From contig OZ245822.1 in assembly GCA_965228545.1 (NCBI GenBank), forward strand, positions 992,001 to 1,056,000: a stretch of 64,000 nt of DNA. Direction: 5' to 3'. The notes under the pieces were generated by a model. That model ran no database searches. It worked only from the letters and a program-made list of their open reading frames with translations, and was not told the origin of the DNA. Source of the stretch: HXMU1420-13 sp965228545 (lineage in GTDB: Bacteria > Bacteroidota > Rhodothermia > Balneolales > Balneolaceae). The translations under genes were made by a program, and so were the position numbers. This document shows, piece by piece, positions 18,533 to 28,624 of this stretch (positions are counted from its first letter, which is position 1; the number at the start of each line of letters is the position of its first letter).

Positions 18533-18979
18533 ATGATACATCAGTTTACAAAAGAAAATATTGAAGCCATCGGAAGCGTATTAGGAGCCACTCCTAAACC
18601 TTTGGGTGATGATGTGTACCGCATCGAGGTAATAAACAAAGAAGAAAATGCTAAACTAGCACTTGAAATTCATTTAGGCCTCGAAGCTAACGGCAAGCAA
18701 ATGAACTTAGTTTCCGTTTATTCCTTCAACACCTTTTTGCAGCTCCAAAATTGCACCGCCTTTATCGCAAGCGATATCCTCGAACAAGTAACCTTTTTTG
18801 GGAAATCCGGTGATAAAACCTCTGGATTGATTGTAGATAAAGCCGCAGGTTGTAGTTTATATGCAAACGTGGATGAATCTATAATTTCGGGAGATTTTAC
18901 TCAGCTGCCTGAAGATTTGATGATGTGCGGTATTGCTCTATCCCTTACCGAATCAATGGACGATGACTTAGAATTTTAG
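18533..18979 (+). CDS. Conserved hypothetical soluble protein
   Basis: 148 residues, acidic, with no signal peptide or membrane segment. Segments such as EIHLGLEANGKQMNLVSVYSF and GLIVDKAAGCSLYANVD give a mixed alpha/beta impression. No family is recognised. It lies between the DUF2723 gene (33 bases) and ybeY (1 base), so it is probably translated from the ybeY transcript. Confidence 0.7.
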   Translation: MIHQFTKENIEAIGSVLGATPKPLGDDVYRIEVINKEENAKLALEIHLGLEANGKQMNLVSVYSFNTFLQLQNCTAFIASDILEQVTFFGKSGDKTSGLIVDKAAGCSLYANVDESIISGDFTQLPEDLMMCGIALSLTESMDDDLEF

Positions 18980-18980
18980 G

Positions 18981-19424
18981 GTGATGGAAAGCTTCCATCC
19001 AATCCAATTATTTAACACCAGTGGCATCGAGATTCCAATTAACGAATCTGATGCCATTTTTTTGTTAAATGCAGTTTCTGATTATTTCGAGTCGGTGTTC
19101 GAGCTGGTTGAAGTTGTATATGTAGGTGAAGATGAAATTCAACGAATTAATAACCAATATCTAGAGCACAACTATGTAACGGATATCATTACTTTTCGCC
19201 TTGATGAGCAACAATCCGATGCTGAGATCGAAGGCACAATTTATTGTTGTGCACCACGAATAGCCGAACAGGCAAATGAGTTCAATCAAGATAAAAAAAC
19301 AGAATTTTTACGTGTTTTAGTGCATGGCCTCATCCACCTTAACGGCTTAGACGATCAAACGCCGGAAGAGAAAAAAGAAATGACAAGGTTAGAGAATCAC
19401 TTCCTCGACATGATAACGACTTAG
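18981..19424 (+). CDS. ybeY: Endoribonuclease YbeY (16S rRNA maturation)
   Basis: 147 residues from GTG at 18981; an adjacent ATG at 18984 is equally possible. The zinc-site motif is RVLVHGLIHLNGLDDQTPEEK: two His in HGLIH, with the third ligand position of the classic HGxLHLxGYDH replaced by Asp. As I recall this is usual for Bacteroidota members, which have a D-K/Q-TPE sequence here. The upstream VTDIITF is also typical. The enzyme trims the 16S rRNA 3' end and acts in ribosome quality control. Confidence 0.9.
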   Translation: MMESFHPIQLFNTSGIEIPINESDAIFLLNAVSDYFESVFELVEVVYVGEDEIQRINNQYLEHNYVTDIITFRLDEQQSDAEIEGTIYCCAPRIAEQANEFNQDKKTEFLRVLVHGLIHLNGLDDQTPEEKKEMTRLENHFLDMITT

Positions 19425-19467
19425 TACTATTATTGAACTTTAAGTTCTAAGCCGCGAGTATCTACTT

Positions 19468-20799
19468 TTATTCTATCGCGATTAACTGGCCTGACAACTG
19501 CAATAATTCAACCTCAGCCCGCTTTGCCTGCACGTTTAAGCGTACTATATTTTGTTGAACTCGAAACACACCAAGTTGGGCTTCCCGAAATTGAGTGCTT
19601 GTGATTTGTCCTAGATCAAACAATTCTTTGCTTCGCTCATAATTAAGTTTGGCAGTTTCCAGATTTAGCTCTTCTTTCTCTACCAAAAACAAGCTAGTTT
19701 GGTAATCCTGATACAAGTTCAAAACATCGCGCTCTAAGGTTTTTTCGGCTAATTGTAACAACTCCTGATTGTTTTTTAGTGCAACCAATGCATTTTGGAT
19801 TTGAGTCTCACGGCGAAAACCATTGAACAATGTCAGGTTAACTGAAATCCCTCCATTAAAACCTTTAAGCTCTTGATATTCAAACTGACCCGCATCAAGT
19901 TCGTTTTTTGTGTAATTATAAGCACCATTTAAAGAAATAACCGGATAACGATCTGATCGAGATTGCTTTAATTGAAATGCAGCACTTTCTGAAGCCAATC
20001 GACTAAGAACGAGCGCAGCATTATTCTTTCGTGCATGTGCAAGTAATTCTTCAAATGGTATTTGCTCTTCAATAGTAAGTTCGTCTTTTAGCAAGATGTC
20101 ATCAGTTGGTGAAGCACCGAGTTGAATTAACAAACTTCGCGTTGCATTCGCTAAACGGGCATTAGATTGCACATAAATTACACTATCAGCATTGAGATCA
20201 ACTTGTGCGGTTAGCACATCAATTCTGGTAGCATTTCCAAAATTGAACCGTTCACTCACACGTTTCAATCTATCCTCAGAACGTTGGATTGATTCTTTTG
20301 CAATGCGAACAGATTCGCTCTCGAACAAAACATTCAAATATTGGTTGATTACCTGAAGAAGTGTTCCTTCGATTTCAAGTCGTGCCGATACTCCGGATTG
20401 TTCTGCAAGGTTTTGTAAGTTTTTGAATGAATAATAATTACCAAAACCGTCGAAAAGCACGTAGTTCGCAGATATGGAACCACTTAATGAAGTACTACCC
20501 GCATCCGATACATTTATATCCGGTTGATTACCAGGAAATCGAATTTCGGTATCCTGTATCGATCCCGAATATGAACCATTAGCTGATATATTAGGTAAAA
20601 AACCCGCGTTTCCAAGGCTAGCATTATTCTCGGCAATTTCAATCGATCGATTCGTAATCGAAATATTATGATTCTTTTCTAGAGCTATTTTAACTGCCTG
20701 TTGCAACGTAATAGGAGCATCGGTTAATGAATTCTGCTGGGCAGTTATTCCTGTGCTCGTAGTAATTACAGTAAATAGAAAAACAACGAGTTTATTCAT
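19468..20799 (-). CDS. TolC-family outer-membrane efflux channel
   Basis: 443 residues from the ATG at 20799, chosen because AGAAGGA precedes it and it gives a normal signal peptide (LVVFLFTVITTSTGITAQ). A longer in-frame start at 20838 adds 13 unlikely residues. Two repeated halves of long amphipathic helices with NISITNRSIEIAENNASLGNAG and the later ELNLETAKLNYERSKELFDLG are TolC-like. It overlaps the RND gene by 8 bases and supplies the outer-membrane exit of that pump. Confidence 0.92.
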   Translation of the reverse strand: MNKLVVFLFTVITTSTGITAQQNSLTDAPITLQQAVKIALEKNHNISITNRSIEIAENNASLGNAGFLPNISANGSYSGSIQDTEIRFPGNQPDINVSDAGSTSLSGSISANYVLFDGFGNYYSFKNLQNLAEQSGVSARLEIEGTLLQVINQYLNVLFESESVRIAKESIQRSEDRLKRVSERFNFGNATRIDVLTAQVDLNADSVIYVQSNARLANATRSLLIQLGASPTDDILLKDELTIEEQIPFEELLAHARKNNAALVLSRLASESAAFQLKQSRSDRYPVISLNGAYNYTKNELDAGQFEYQELKGFNGGISVNLTLFNGFRRETQIQNALVALKNNQELLQLAEKTLERDVLNLYQDYQTSLFLVEKEELNLETAKLNYERSKELFDLGQITSTQFREAQLGVFRVQQNIVRLNVQAKRAEVELLQLSGQLIAIE

Positions 20800-23700
20800 T
20801 TTCCTTCTCCCATTCTTTTTCGATGTATGCCGGTTCAACTTCTTCTCTTTTAATCGTTAATTTTTCTCCTGTCCACGCCCAGGTTTTTAACCATTTCGTA
20901 TTTACTCTAACGGTATTAGCTATCAATAATAAAGCAGGTAATACAGAGAGTAATAGAAAAGTGCCTACCAATAAACCATAAGCGATGGTTATGGCCATTG
21001 GGATCAAAAATTGAGCTTGAAAACTCTTTTCAAATATTAGAGGTGCCAGCCCCACACATGTGGTGGCGGTAGTTAACAATATCGGGCGAAATCGTGACCT
21101 GCCGGTTTCTATCAATGCTTCAACTACTTCTTTTCCTTCTCGAATTGATCGGTTAAATGCGTTTATAAACACCAATCCATCATTTACTAAAATCCCGATC
21201 AGCGCTACAAATCCTAAAAAAGAAAGCAGACTTATCTGAAAGCCATGAATATAATGCCCAAGTGCCATACCAATAATACCAAAAGGCACAATACAATAGA
21301 GCACAATGGCTTGCAAAAATGATCTAAAGGTGAATATAATGATTGAAAATATCAGAATTAAAATGGCTGGTAAGGCAAAGCGTGCTGAATTTGCTGCTTT
21401 TTGTGTTTCTCTAACTTGTCCTTCAAATTGGTAGGTAACATTTGGATGAGCTGCTAATACAGGAGGTAAAGCTATATTTTCAACTTTATCCAGAGCTTCT
21501 GTACCAGAAACATCTAAGTTTGCCAATTCTGCTTCAACCCTAATTTCTCGCTTGCCATCGCGGTGATTAATAGCAACCAAACCATTGGTGAATTCAATAT
21601 CTGCCAGTTCCCTTAAAGGATACGACCCACCACTCGCCGACCGGATACGCATATCAAGCAGCTGGCTTATATCTCGCCGATCTTCAAGCAGGTAGCGTGT
21701 CCAAACTTTTACCTCTGTAGTTCCACGCTGTAAGCGTTGCACCTCACTTCCAAAAAAAGCATTTCGTACCTGGGCTATAACATCTAGATTGGTAAAACCC
21801 AGAGCATAGGCTCTCTCTTTGAGCTTAATTTGAATTTCAGGTTGATCCTCGTTATCGGTATCGGTGATATCGCGGAGGATGTCTAGCTTCTGCATTTCTG
21901 CGATCAGGGCTTCTTTTGCACTTCGTAATTCTTGAAAATTATCTGCAGCCAATGAAACGGAAACCGGTTTGCCAAATGGGTTTTGAGAAATGAACGAAAG
22001 TAAGGTAGCGTCAGGGATAGCCCCTACCGATTCTTTAATTGCGAGAGATAAATCGAAACTTTGAATTTCTCGTTCTTCGGATGGAATCAAATAGAAACTA
22101 ACTGAAGCTTTATTGCTTCCCGGCCCAAGTTTTGAAATAATATTTCGTATATAGCCAACCTCATCTCCGGTGCGCTCTTTATATTTTTCATTAAGCCGGA
22201 TAGCGCCTTCACGTATTTGCTGTACTCGTTGTATGGTTACTGCTTCTGAGGTTCCCTGTGGCATCTCTAAAGTAGCTGTTACAGCATTTTGTTCGATGTT
22301 TGGGAAAAAAGTGGTTTTTACATACCCACCGGCGATTGCCCCAAAAGTGATGAGAAGCAATCCTATTGCCGTGAGCACCATAAAGGTTTTGTTCTGCAGC
22401 GAGAATCGTAAAAAAGGCACATAAATCTCGTCTCGTAAGTAAAATAATTTTTGTTCCAACCAATGTTGAATGCTTCTATCCTTTTTATTTGGATCTCTAT
22501 GCAAATCCTTTGAATGTGCAAGATGAGCAGGTAAAAACAGAAATACTTCTATCAGTGAAACCAATAAGGCACCGGCTACAACAAAGGCTATTTCGCTGAA
22601 GAAATCACCTAGTTGCCCATCTACAAAAAAGAAGAAGCTGAAAGCGATACTCGTGGTTAGCACTGCCGAAGTTACCGATGGTACCACCTCTAAAGTTCCT
22701 TCAACGGCAGCCGTTAAGGGGTGCATGCCTTCTTCATATTTCTGGTAGATATTTTCTCCTACCACAATACCATCATCCACTAAAATCCCGATTACCACAA
22801 TCATTCCAAACAGTGAAATCACATTAATGGTAATGCCATAAAATGCTGCAAGTACAAACATCCCCAGAAAAGAAATGGGAATACCCAAAGCAACCCAAAA
22901 TGCCAGGCGTATTCGTAAAAATAGCCCCAAAAGGATGAATACCAAAAGTACACCAAGCAAACCATTGTCTCGCAAAAGCTCAATACGTTCTACCAAAGAA
23001 ATCGTGGCATCATCAACCAATACGGCTTCCACTCTGCTATTTTCTGCATTAAATTTATCGATATAGTTTTTGATAAAATCAGATGCAGCAAGAATGTCTT
23101 CTTCGTTGGTAGTAGTAACAAAAATAAAAACTGCAGGCTGACCATCCAGAAATCCTTTATTGGTGTTTTCGTCGAAAGTATCTTCTATGGTAGCAACATC
23201 CCCCAGGGTTACTATTGTACCGCTAGGATCACTTTTTACTACTATGTTGCTGAAGCCTTTGGCATAATAATTTTGCTCATCAACCCGTATCGTAAATTCA
23301 CGGCGTTCGCCTCGTAAAATCCCTCCGGTTATTCGAACATTCGATGCCGCAACAGCTCGGCTAATGTCTGCAAAAGTGAGTTCGTACGCCCGAAGTGCAT
23401 CTTCACTCACCCCAATCTGAATCTCTGGCTCTGTAAACCCACTTAATTGTAGCTGAGAAAGTCCATCATAAGCTAGCAAGGCATCTTCAAATGCGTCGAT
23501 CGTACTTTTTAACGTAGTTGGGGTAACATCACCCACTAAAGCGATTTCGCCCACTTGATTGAATGGTTCCTCTTTGAACACTACTACTCGTTCCAATCCA
23601 ATCGGAAAAGAAGAGATTCTATCCACAGCATTTTTCACCTCTTGAAGTACAACGTTTGGATCCTGATCGGGCAACAATTCAACCCGAACTGATGCAAAAT

Positions 23701-23962
23701 TTTCTTGCGATACCGAAGTAACACGATCTACTCCTTTGGTGCCTTCTAGGCTTTCTTCGATTTTAAGAACTACCCCTTCTTCAATTTCGATGGGTGATGC
23801 ACCCGGATAAACTGCTTCTACTATAATAAATTGAACCGTTCTGTTAGGAAAAAAAGTAGATGTTAAACTAGATGCTGCCAACACACCAAACAAGATAAAC
23901 AACAGTATACCCAGATTAACCAGCACCACATGCTTGGTGAAATATTGAATCAAACTTCTCAT
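20792..23962 (-). CDS. RND efflux permease (AcrB/HAE1-like)
   Basis: 1056 residues with the RND layout: TM1 at the N-terminus, a large periplasmic loop, TM2-6 with GILVDDGIVVGENIYQ (the proton-relay Asp pair in TM4), a second loop, and TM7-12 with GILVNDGLVFINAFNR. It exports substrates by proton antiport as part of the tripartite pump with the adaptor (23973) and TolC-like channel. The substrate is unknown. The operon order is MarR, adaptor, permease, channel, and the gap to the adaptor is 10 bases. Confidence 0.95.
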   Translation of the reverse strand: MRSLIQYFTKHVVLVNLGILLFILFGVLAASSLTSTFFPNRTVQFIIVEAVYPGASPIEIEEGVVLKIEESLEGTKGVDRVTSVSQENFASVRVELLPDQDPNVVLQEVKNAVDRISSFPIGLERVVVFKEEPFNQVGEIALVGDVTPTTLKSTIDAFEDALLAYDGLSQLQLSGFTEPEIQIGVSEDALRAYELTFADISRAVAASNVRITGGILRGERREFTIRVDEQNYYAKGFSNIVVKSDPSGTIVTLGDVATIEDTFDENTNKGFLDGQPAVFIFVTTTNEEDILAASDFIKNYIDKFNAENSRVEAVLVDDATISLVERIELLRDNGLLGVLLVFILLGLFLRIRLAFWVALGIPISFLGMFVLAAFYGITINVISLFGMIVVIGILVDDGIVVGENIYQKYEEGMHPLTAAVEGTLEVVPSVTSAVLTTSIAFSFFFFVDGQLGDFFSEIAFVVAGALLVSLIEVFLFLPAHLAHSKDLHRDPNKKDRSIQHWLEQKLFYLRDEIYVPFLRFSLQNKTFMVLTAIGLLLITFGAIAGGYVKTTFFPNIEQNAVTATLEMPQGTSEAVTIQRVQQIREGAIRLNEKYKERTGDEVGYIRNIISKLGPGSNKASVSFYLIPSEEREIQSFDLSLAIKESVGAIPDATLLSFISQNPFGKPVSVSLAADNFQELRSAKEALIAEMQKLDILRDITDTDNEDQPEIQIKLKERAYALGFTNLDVIAQVRNAFFGSEVQRLQRGTTEVKVWTRYLLEDRRDISQLLDMRIRSASGGSYPLRELADIEFTNGLVAINHRDGKREIRVEAELANLDVSGTEALDKVENIALPPVLAAHPNVTYQFEGQVRETQKAANSARFALPAILILIFSIIIFTFRSFLQAIVLYCIVPFGIIGMALGHYIHGFQISLLSFLGFVALIGILVNDGLVFINAFNRSIREGKEVVEALIETGRSRFRPILLTTATTCVGLAPLIFEKSFQAQFLIPMAITIAYGLLVGTFLLLSVLPALLLIANTVRVNTKWLKTWAWTGEKLTIKREEVEPAYIEKEWEKENE

Positions 23963-23972
23963 GATGGCATCC

Positions 23973-25093
23973 TCAATTTCGAACCGGAACTACGCTTCTA
24001 CCTTCAAACGAGGCATCGCGAAATTCATCAATAACCAAAACACCGTTCTCTAAACCTCTTACAATAGTGCTGTCTTTTTCGGTAGTTAAAATTTCCACTT
24101 TCTGTAACACGGCTACATCATTCTCGATTACAAACACTAAATCGTTTCGCACGAGAGCTTTGGTAGCAATTTTATCTGAATTTTCGAAGACTTCGCCATC
24201 AATTGAGCCTGATACATATTGGCCGGGCAGTAATCGATCGCTCTTAACCGTTAAAAACGTAAGCAAAGTTTGTGTAGATGGATTAATTCTCGCATTAATT
24301 CTAGCAACTTCCGCTCGATAATTAGTGCGCTGATCTCTATCGAGGTGTAGTGCAACCATATCACCTTTAGCTATGAAAAACCGGTCGGAAGCATTTATAG
24401 AAGCTTCAATCTCATAAGTGCCTGTTTGGGTAAATTGCCCCAATGGCTGATTTGGGCGTACCAATGTTCCAGGTTCTATCAAAGCCTGAGTAACTACACC
24501 ATCGAATGGGGCTGTTATTGTAAATTTTGATAAGCGAATTTCGCTTTGTTTGATGGTGTAATAATTGGTAAGTACGTTTCTGCCTGATAGAAATAGATTA
24601 AATTGACGATTGTCTGAAGTTGGAATTTCAGCTAATGGCTCATTTACATCCAGAGCATTCAAGTATTCGACCCACCTTTGATATTCTTTAGGATAGTCTA
24701 TTTTAATGTCGGCAAGAATCTGTGTAAGTAACGATTGAAACTGAGATTTTTGGCTCTTAAGCAACTGCTGTTGTTCACGATCATCCATTTTCAGAATCAC
24801 TTCGCCTTTACTAAAGGCCATCCCTTCTTCAAACTCGCGAGCGCCGTGGTGCAATATTCCTTGCACCTCAGCAAATAATTGTACTTCATTTACCGGAATC
24901 ACATTTCCTGTAAACTCGATATTTGATGTTATGGCTTCGTTCTTAACCTCCTGAACCGCTACACCTATACCTTCGCCGGCGCCGTTCGCCATGCTTTGTT
25001 CCTCTTCGGGACCTGAGGATAAAAACCGAAATAAAATATGGCACCTATAAATAAAACTACGCCGAGAATGATGGATATCTGTCTGAATTTCAT
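23973..25093 (-). pseudogene. RND periplasmic adaptor (MFP), one-base frameshift near N-terminus
   Basis: The ATG at 25093 overlaps the marR stop in an ATGA and starts a normal signal anchor (ISIILGVVLFIGAIFYFGF), but that frame stops after about 45 codons. The other frame continues as SSGPEEEQS and then 339 residues of a full adaptor: a barrel-sandwich half-motif (VQLFAEVQGILHHG), a hairpin, and FTITAPFDGVVTQALIEPGTLV. One extra A in the run of five A at 25021-25025 would join them. Either the sequence lacks a base or the gene is broken. If broken, translation from the internal ATG at 24992 would give a cytoplasmic, useless protein. Confidence 0.85.
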
Positions 25094-25605
25094 TGATTTG
25101 ATGTATTAGTACTTGATGAGTTCATTGTTTGCTCGATATGATGCAACAATGATTGTAATTGTTTAGTGAGATTTTCGCGTTGATCGCCTAAGCTGCCAAA
25201 GAAATTCTGCTCAGCTTGCATCATTACCGGCAGAACCTGTTTTATTTTATTGTGGCCGGCCTCTGTTAGCTCAAGTACATTTACTCTGGAATCATATTCC
25301 GAGCTTTTTTTAGCCAGATAGCCTGCTTCAACATTTTTCTTAACCATTTTGGAAACCAACATGCGATCAATTTTCACCAGTTCAACCAAATCTTGCTGGA
25401 TTACTTCTTCCTGATTCTGACTTAACCACCGTGTTCCTACCAAAGTGATAAGCTGGGTGTGGGTCATTTCATGCTCGCTCATCAGCTGATTAACTTTCCG
25501 CACCCATTGCATGTTTATTTGCCAAAACAGAAAACCAAGTTTTTCACTAGGTATCGGGATGGCACTTTCCTCAGGGATTTGAATATTGGGTTTATTTGTT
25601 GTCAT
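25090..25605 (-). CDS. MarR-family transcriptional regulator
   Basis: 171 residues with a winged-helix core: HTQLITLVGTRWLS, the recognition region RMLVSKMVKKNVEAGYLAKK, then the wing with SRVNVLELTEAG. MarR regulators are usually repressors released by small ligands. It heads the adaptor-permease-channel operon, and its stop overlaps the adaptor ATG (ATGA), so it most likely autoregulates and controls the pump. A dyad TGTTG-N6-CAACA lies just upstream. Confidence 0.92.
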   Translation of the reverse strand: MTTNKPNIQIPEESAIPIPSEKLGFLFWQINMQWVRKVNQLMSEHEMTHTQLITLVGTRWLSQNQEEVIQQDLVELVKIDRMLVSKMVKKNVEAGYLAKKSSEYDSRVNVLELTEAGHNKIKQVLPVMMQAEQNFFGSLGDQRENLTKQLQSLLHHIEQTMNSSSTNTSNQ

Positions 25606-25626
25606 GACTACAAACTAAATAATTTC

Positions 25627-25642
25627 TGTTGCAACGACAACA
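25627..25642. promoter_or_regulatory. Candidate MarR operator
   Basis: TGTTG at 25627-25631 and CAACA at 25638-25642 form a dyad separated by 6 bases, 22 bases upstream of the marR start in the divergent region shared with the DUF445 gene. Size and place suit a MarR site; binding is inferred. Confidence 0.4.
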
Positions 25643-25739
25643 ATAATTCTTCAATCATTCCAAGAATTACAGAAATGATGAATTTTTTTTCAGTGTACAA
25701 ATCTCTTAACATATCCTACGAAAAATCGTAGCAGACGAA

Positions 25740-26879
25740 ATGGCACAGATCGAAGAAAAAAATATCATCAAAGAAAATAGTAAGAAGTACGCCGGGCAAC
25801 TCTGGAACTTGATTACTGAGCAAATAGAGCGGCAAAGTGCAAATCAGGAAAAGTTACCCGCTCACCTTGCACCTCCCAAAAAAGAATCAAAAAATAAATG
25901 GTTAATTAAACTTCTGTTCTTTTTTCCGGTGCTTTTGTTAGGTGGATTTATCACCTCTTTTTGGTGGGATTTTAACGGAATTAACACAACACTATTTGGT
26001 TACAATATAGTCTTCGAAGGCTTACTCAAAGTATTAACTATAAGCGGCTTAATTGGGTTTATGACCAACTGGGTTGCCATCAAAATGCTATTTCGTCCAA
26101 CTCATCGTCGCCCAATTTTAGGGCAAGGGTTAATTCCGGCTCAAAAAGACCGAATTGCCTATCGATTAGCACGTGCGGTTTCGGAGGATTTGATCAACCC
26201 GGAGATTATCAAGAAAAAGATTCATGAGTCGCAGGCAATAAGTAAATACCGAGAAAAGGCCACCGAATATATTCGAAATATTATAGACGACCCTATGTTT
26301 CGCTCTGAGTTAAAAATTCTTTTAGTGAGTTATGTAGATGAGATGATGACCGAACCGGAAGTTCGAGCAAACATTGCCAAGAATTTGATCAAACAAATCA
26401 ATTCTGCCATTGATGAAAATTCATTCGAACGAGTGGCATTAAAAGCATATAGCTTCTTTAAAGGGCAGGAAATGCAGGATCTTGTTGAAGAAGCTCTTAC
26501 AAAATTGCCATCGGGAGTTGAGCGCAGTTTAGATAAAATGGATGAATTCCTTGATACTCTCCCCGATCGAATTGATAAAAACAGCGACACAATCGAAGAT
26601 GTGGTTACCAATATGTTGTATCGCCTCATAAATCAACTGGATGTGCACGCTTTGGTGGAAGACAACTTACGGCAGTACGATGAAAAACGCATTGAGCTGC
26701 TCATCAAAAATGCCTCTAATGATCAACTGCAATACATTCAATATTTGGGAGCTGTACTAGGAACTTTAGGTGGTTCGATTATTTGGAAACCCATCGCCAG
26801 CCTGATTGTGCTCGCTTCATGTATACTGCTTATTTACGGATTAGATGTTTTACTAATCAAAACCAAAGTTTCTGATTAA
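25740..26879 (+). CDS. DUF445 membrane protein
   Basis: 379 residues. After a basic cytoplasmic start there are two N-terminal membrane helices (about 58-80 and 98-118) and one at the C-terminus (IASLIVLASCILLIYGLDVLLI). The DUF445 core is clear: IGFMTNWVAIKMLFRPTHR, then GLIPAQKDRIAYRLARAVSEDLI. The family is called YheB-like in Bacillus and has no established reaction. A small hairpin, CTACGA-AAAA-TCGTAG at 25717-25732, lies directly before the start and might affect translation. Confidence 0.85.
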   Translation: MAQIEEKNIIKENSKKYAGQLWNLITEQIERQSANQEKLPAHLAPPKKESKNKWLIKLLFFFPVLLLGGFITSFWWDFNGINTTLFGYNIVFEGLLKVLTISGLIGFMTNWVAIKMLFRPTHRRPILGQGLIPAQKDRIAYRLARAVSEDLINPEIIKKKIHESQAISKYREKATEYIRNIIDDPMFRSELKILLVSYVDEMMTEPEVRANIAKNLIKQINSAIDENSFERVALKAYSFFKGQEMQDLVEEALTKLPSGVERSLDKMDEFLDTLPDRIDKNSDTIEDVVTNMLYRLINQLDVHALVEDNLRQYDEKRIELLIKNASNDQLQYIQYLGAVLGTLGGSIIWKPIASLIVLASCILLIYGLDVLLIKTKVSD

Positions 26880-26924
26880 ACTTTTTATCTTCAGCGGATA
26901 AATTTCAACTACAACGTATCCGTC

Positions 26925-28610
26925 TTGAAGATTTTTACTCATCTACGAACCCCATTTTATCTCACTGTATTTGCATTCTTTATTGCCAGTTGTTCGTCAT
27001 CTGGTGAATTAGCAAGAAATACAACCACTGAAGTAACTCCAGAACCAGAAACGGAAGTATCGGATAGCGAAAGCAGCAACGAACAAACCCCCACAAACGA
27101 TTGGCATTTGCTGGCTCCTAGCGCCGATCCATATTACGGAACCGGTGTAGAGCTTGCTTATGAGCAATTACTGGCCAACAAACAACCACAAAAAGAAGTT
27201 ATTGTAGCTATAATAGATTCTGGCACCGACATCGAACATGAAGATTTAGTCGACAATATCTGGATTAATGAAGACGAAATTGCCGGAAATGGAATTGATG
27301 ACGATGGCAACGGTTATGTAGATGATATCCACGGCTGGAATTTTATTGGTGGCGCTGACGGATCGCATGTAATCGACGACACATACGAAGTAACACGCAT
27401 TTATGCGTCGCTTAGAGATGTATATGAGGGAAGAAATCCCGCTACTTTAAACGAAGATGAACGCGCCGAGTTCGAATACTATCAAGAAATTAAAGCGGAT
27501 TACATAGCCGAGCGTAACGAAGTACAAACGGTTCTACAAAACATTATGGGTTTCGAGCAAGCAATTATGGGGTCAAAGCAAGTATTTGGTGTCACTCATA
27601 TTGATTCTGTTTCAGCTGAAGACTTAGAACCCGATTCGTCGGATACTCCATTAAAAGCACAAGCAAAACAAGTGTTATCGTATGTGAAAGAAGTGGGTTT
27701 AACCGAAGAAGAATTGCAGGAAGCCAAAGAACAGTATCAGACTTTAGCCGAATTTGGGATGAACCCAGACTTCGATCCTCGCGGAATTGTTGGGGATGAT
27801 TACGATGATCTTACTTACAGATTCTACGGAAATAACGACGTTGCAGGTCCACGCAGCGATCATGGTACACATGTTGCAGGAATTGTTGGTGCCATCAGAA
27901 AAAATAATTTGGGAATGGATGGTATTGCAGATGTAAAGTTGATGATTGTTCGAACGGTTCCTATGGGTGATGAGCGAGATAAAGATGTAGCGAATGCTAT
28001 CCGATATGCCGCAGAAAACGGCGCCGATATTATCAATATGAGTTTTGGAAAGGGCTACTCGCCACAAAAAGCGTATGTTGATGCTGCCGTTAGGTTTGCT
28101 GATAGTCTTGGCGTTTTGATGATTCATGGTGCCGGAAATGATGGCGCTAATATCGATACTACAAATAATTTCCCGAGCAGAACATACTTAAACGGTGGAA
28201 TGGCTATCAATTTTATGAATATTGGAGCTTCCTCTTGGGAAGACGGCGAAGCGTTACCGGCCGTATTCAGTAACTATGGTTCTGAAGAAGTGGATCTTTT
28301 TGCACCCGGTGTAGAAATCTACTCTACCTATCCCGAAAATGAATATAAAGCAAACGATGGTACCAGCATGGCTGCTCCTGTTGTTTCTGGTGTAGCAGCT
28401 TTAATCATGGCGTATTACCCGGATTTAACGGCGACACAAGTGAAAGAAATACTAATGGAATCTTCCACAAAACCAGACCAAAATATTGTAAATCGACCGG
28501 GAAGTGGCGAAGAACCTGTTTTGGTGCCTTTTTCTGAATTGTCGATAAGCGGCGGCGTTGTGAATGCTTTTGAAGCACTAAAAATGGCGAATAAACTCAG
28601 TGATTATTAA
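26925..28610 (+). CDS. Subtilisin-like S8 serine peptidase, lipoprotein
   Basis: 561 residues from a TTG start; lipobox FIASC at about residue 23, then an acidic Thr/Ser-rich linker. The catalytic triad is visible: Asp in VAIIDSGTDIEHEDL, His in DHGTHVAGIVGAI, Ser in DGTSMAAPVVSGVAAL. About 110 acidic residues are inserted between the Asp and His blocks, longer than in subtilisin, a feature of Bacteroidota S8 lipoproteins. It would cleave proteins in the periplasm or at the surface. The next gene starts 15 bases later. Confidence 0.92.
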   Translation: MKIFTHLRTPFYLTVFAFFIASCSSSGELARNTTTEVTPEPETEVSDSESSNEQTPTNDWHLLAPSADPYYGTGVELAYEQLLANKQPQKEVIVAIIDSGTDIEHEDLVDNIWINEDEIAGNGIDDDGNGYVDDIHGWNFIGGADGSHVIDDTYEVTRIYASLRDVYEGRNPATLNEDERAEFEYYQEIKADYIAERNEVQTVLQNIMGFEQAIMGSKQVFGVTHIDSVSAEDLEPDSSDTPLKAQAKQVLSYVKEVGLTEEELQEAKEQYQTLAEFGMNPDFDPRGIVGDDYDDLTYRFYGNNDVAGPRSDHGTHVAGIVGAIRKNNLGMDGIADVKLMIVRTVPMGDERDKDVANAIRYAAENGADIINMSFGKGYSPQKAYVDAAVRFADSLGVLMIHGAGNDGANIDTTNNFPSRTYLNGGMAINFMNIGASSWEDGEALPAVFSNYGSEEVDLFAPGVEIYSTYPENEYKANDGTSMAAPVVSGVAALIMAYYPDLTATQVKEILMESSTKPDQNIVNRPGSGEEPVLVPFSELSISGGVVNAFEALKMANKLSDY

Positions 28611-28624
28611 TCAATAGAAACACA

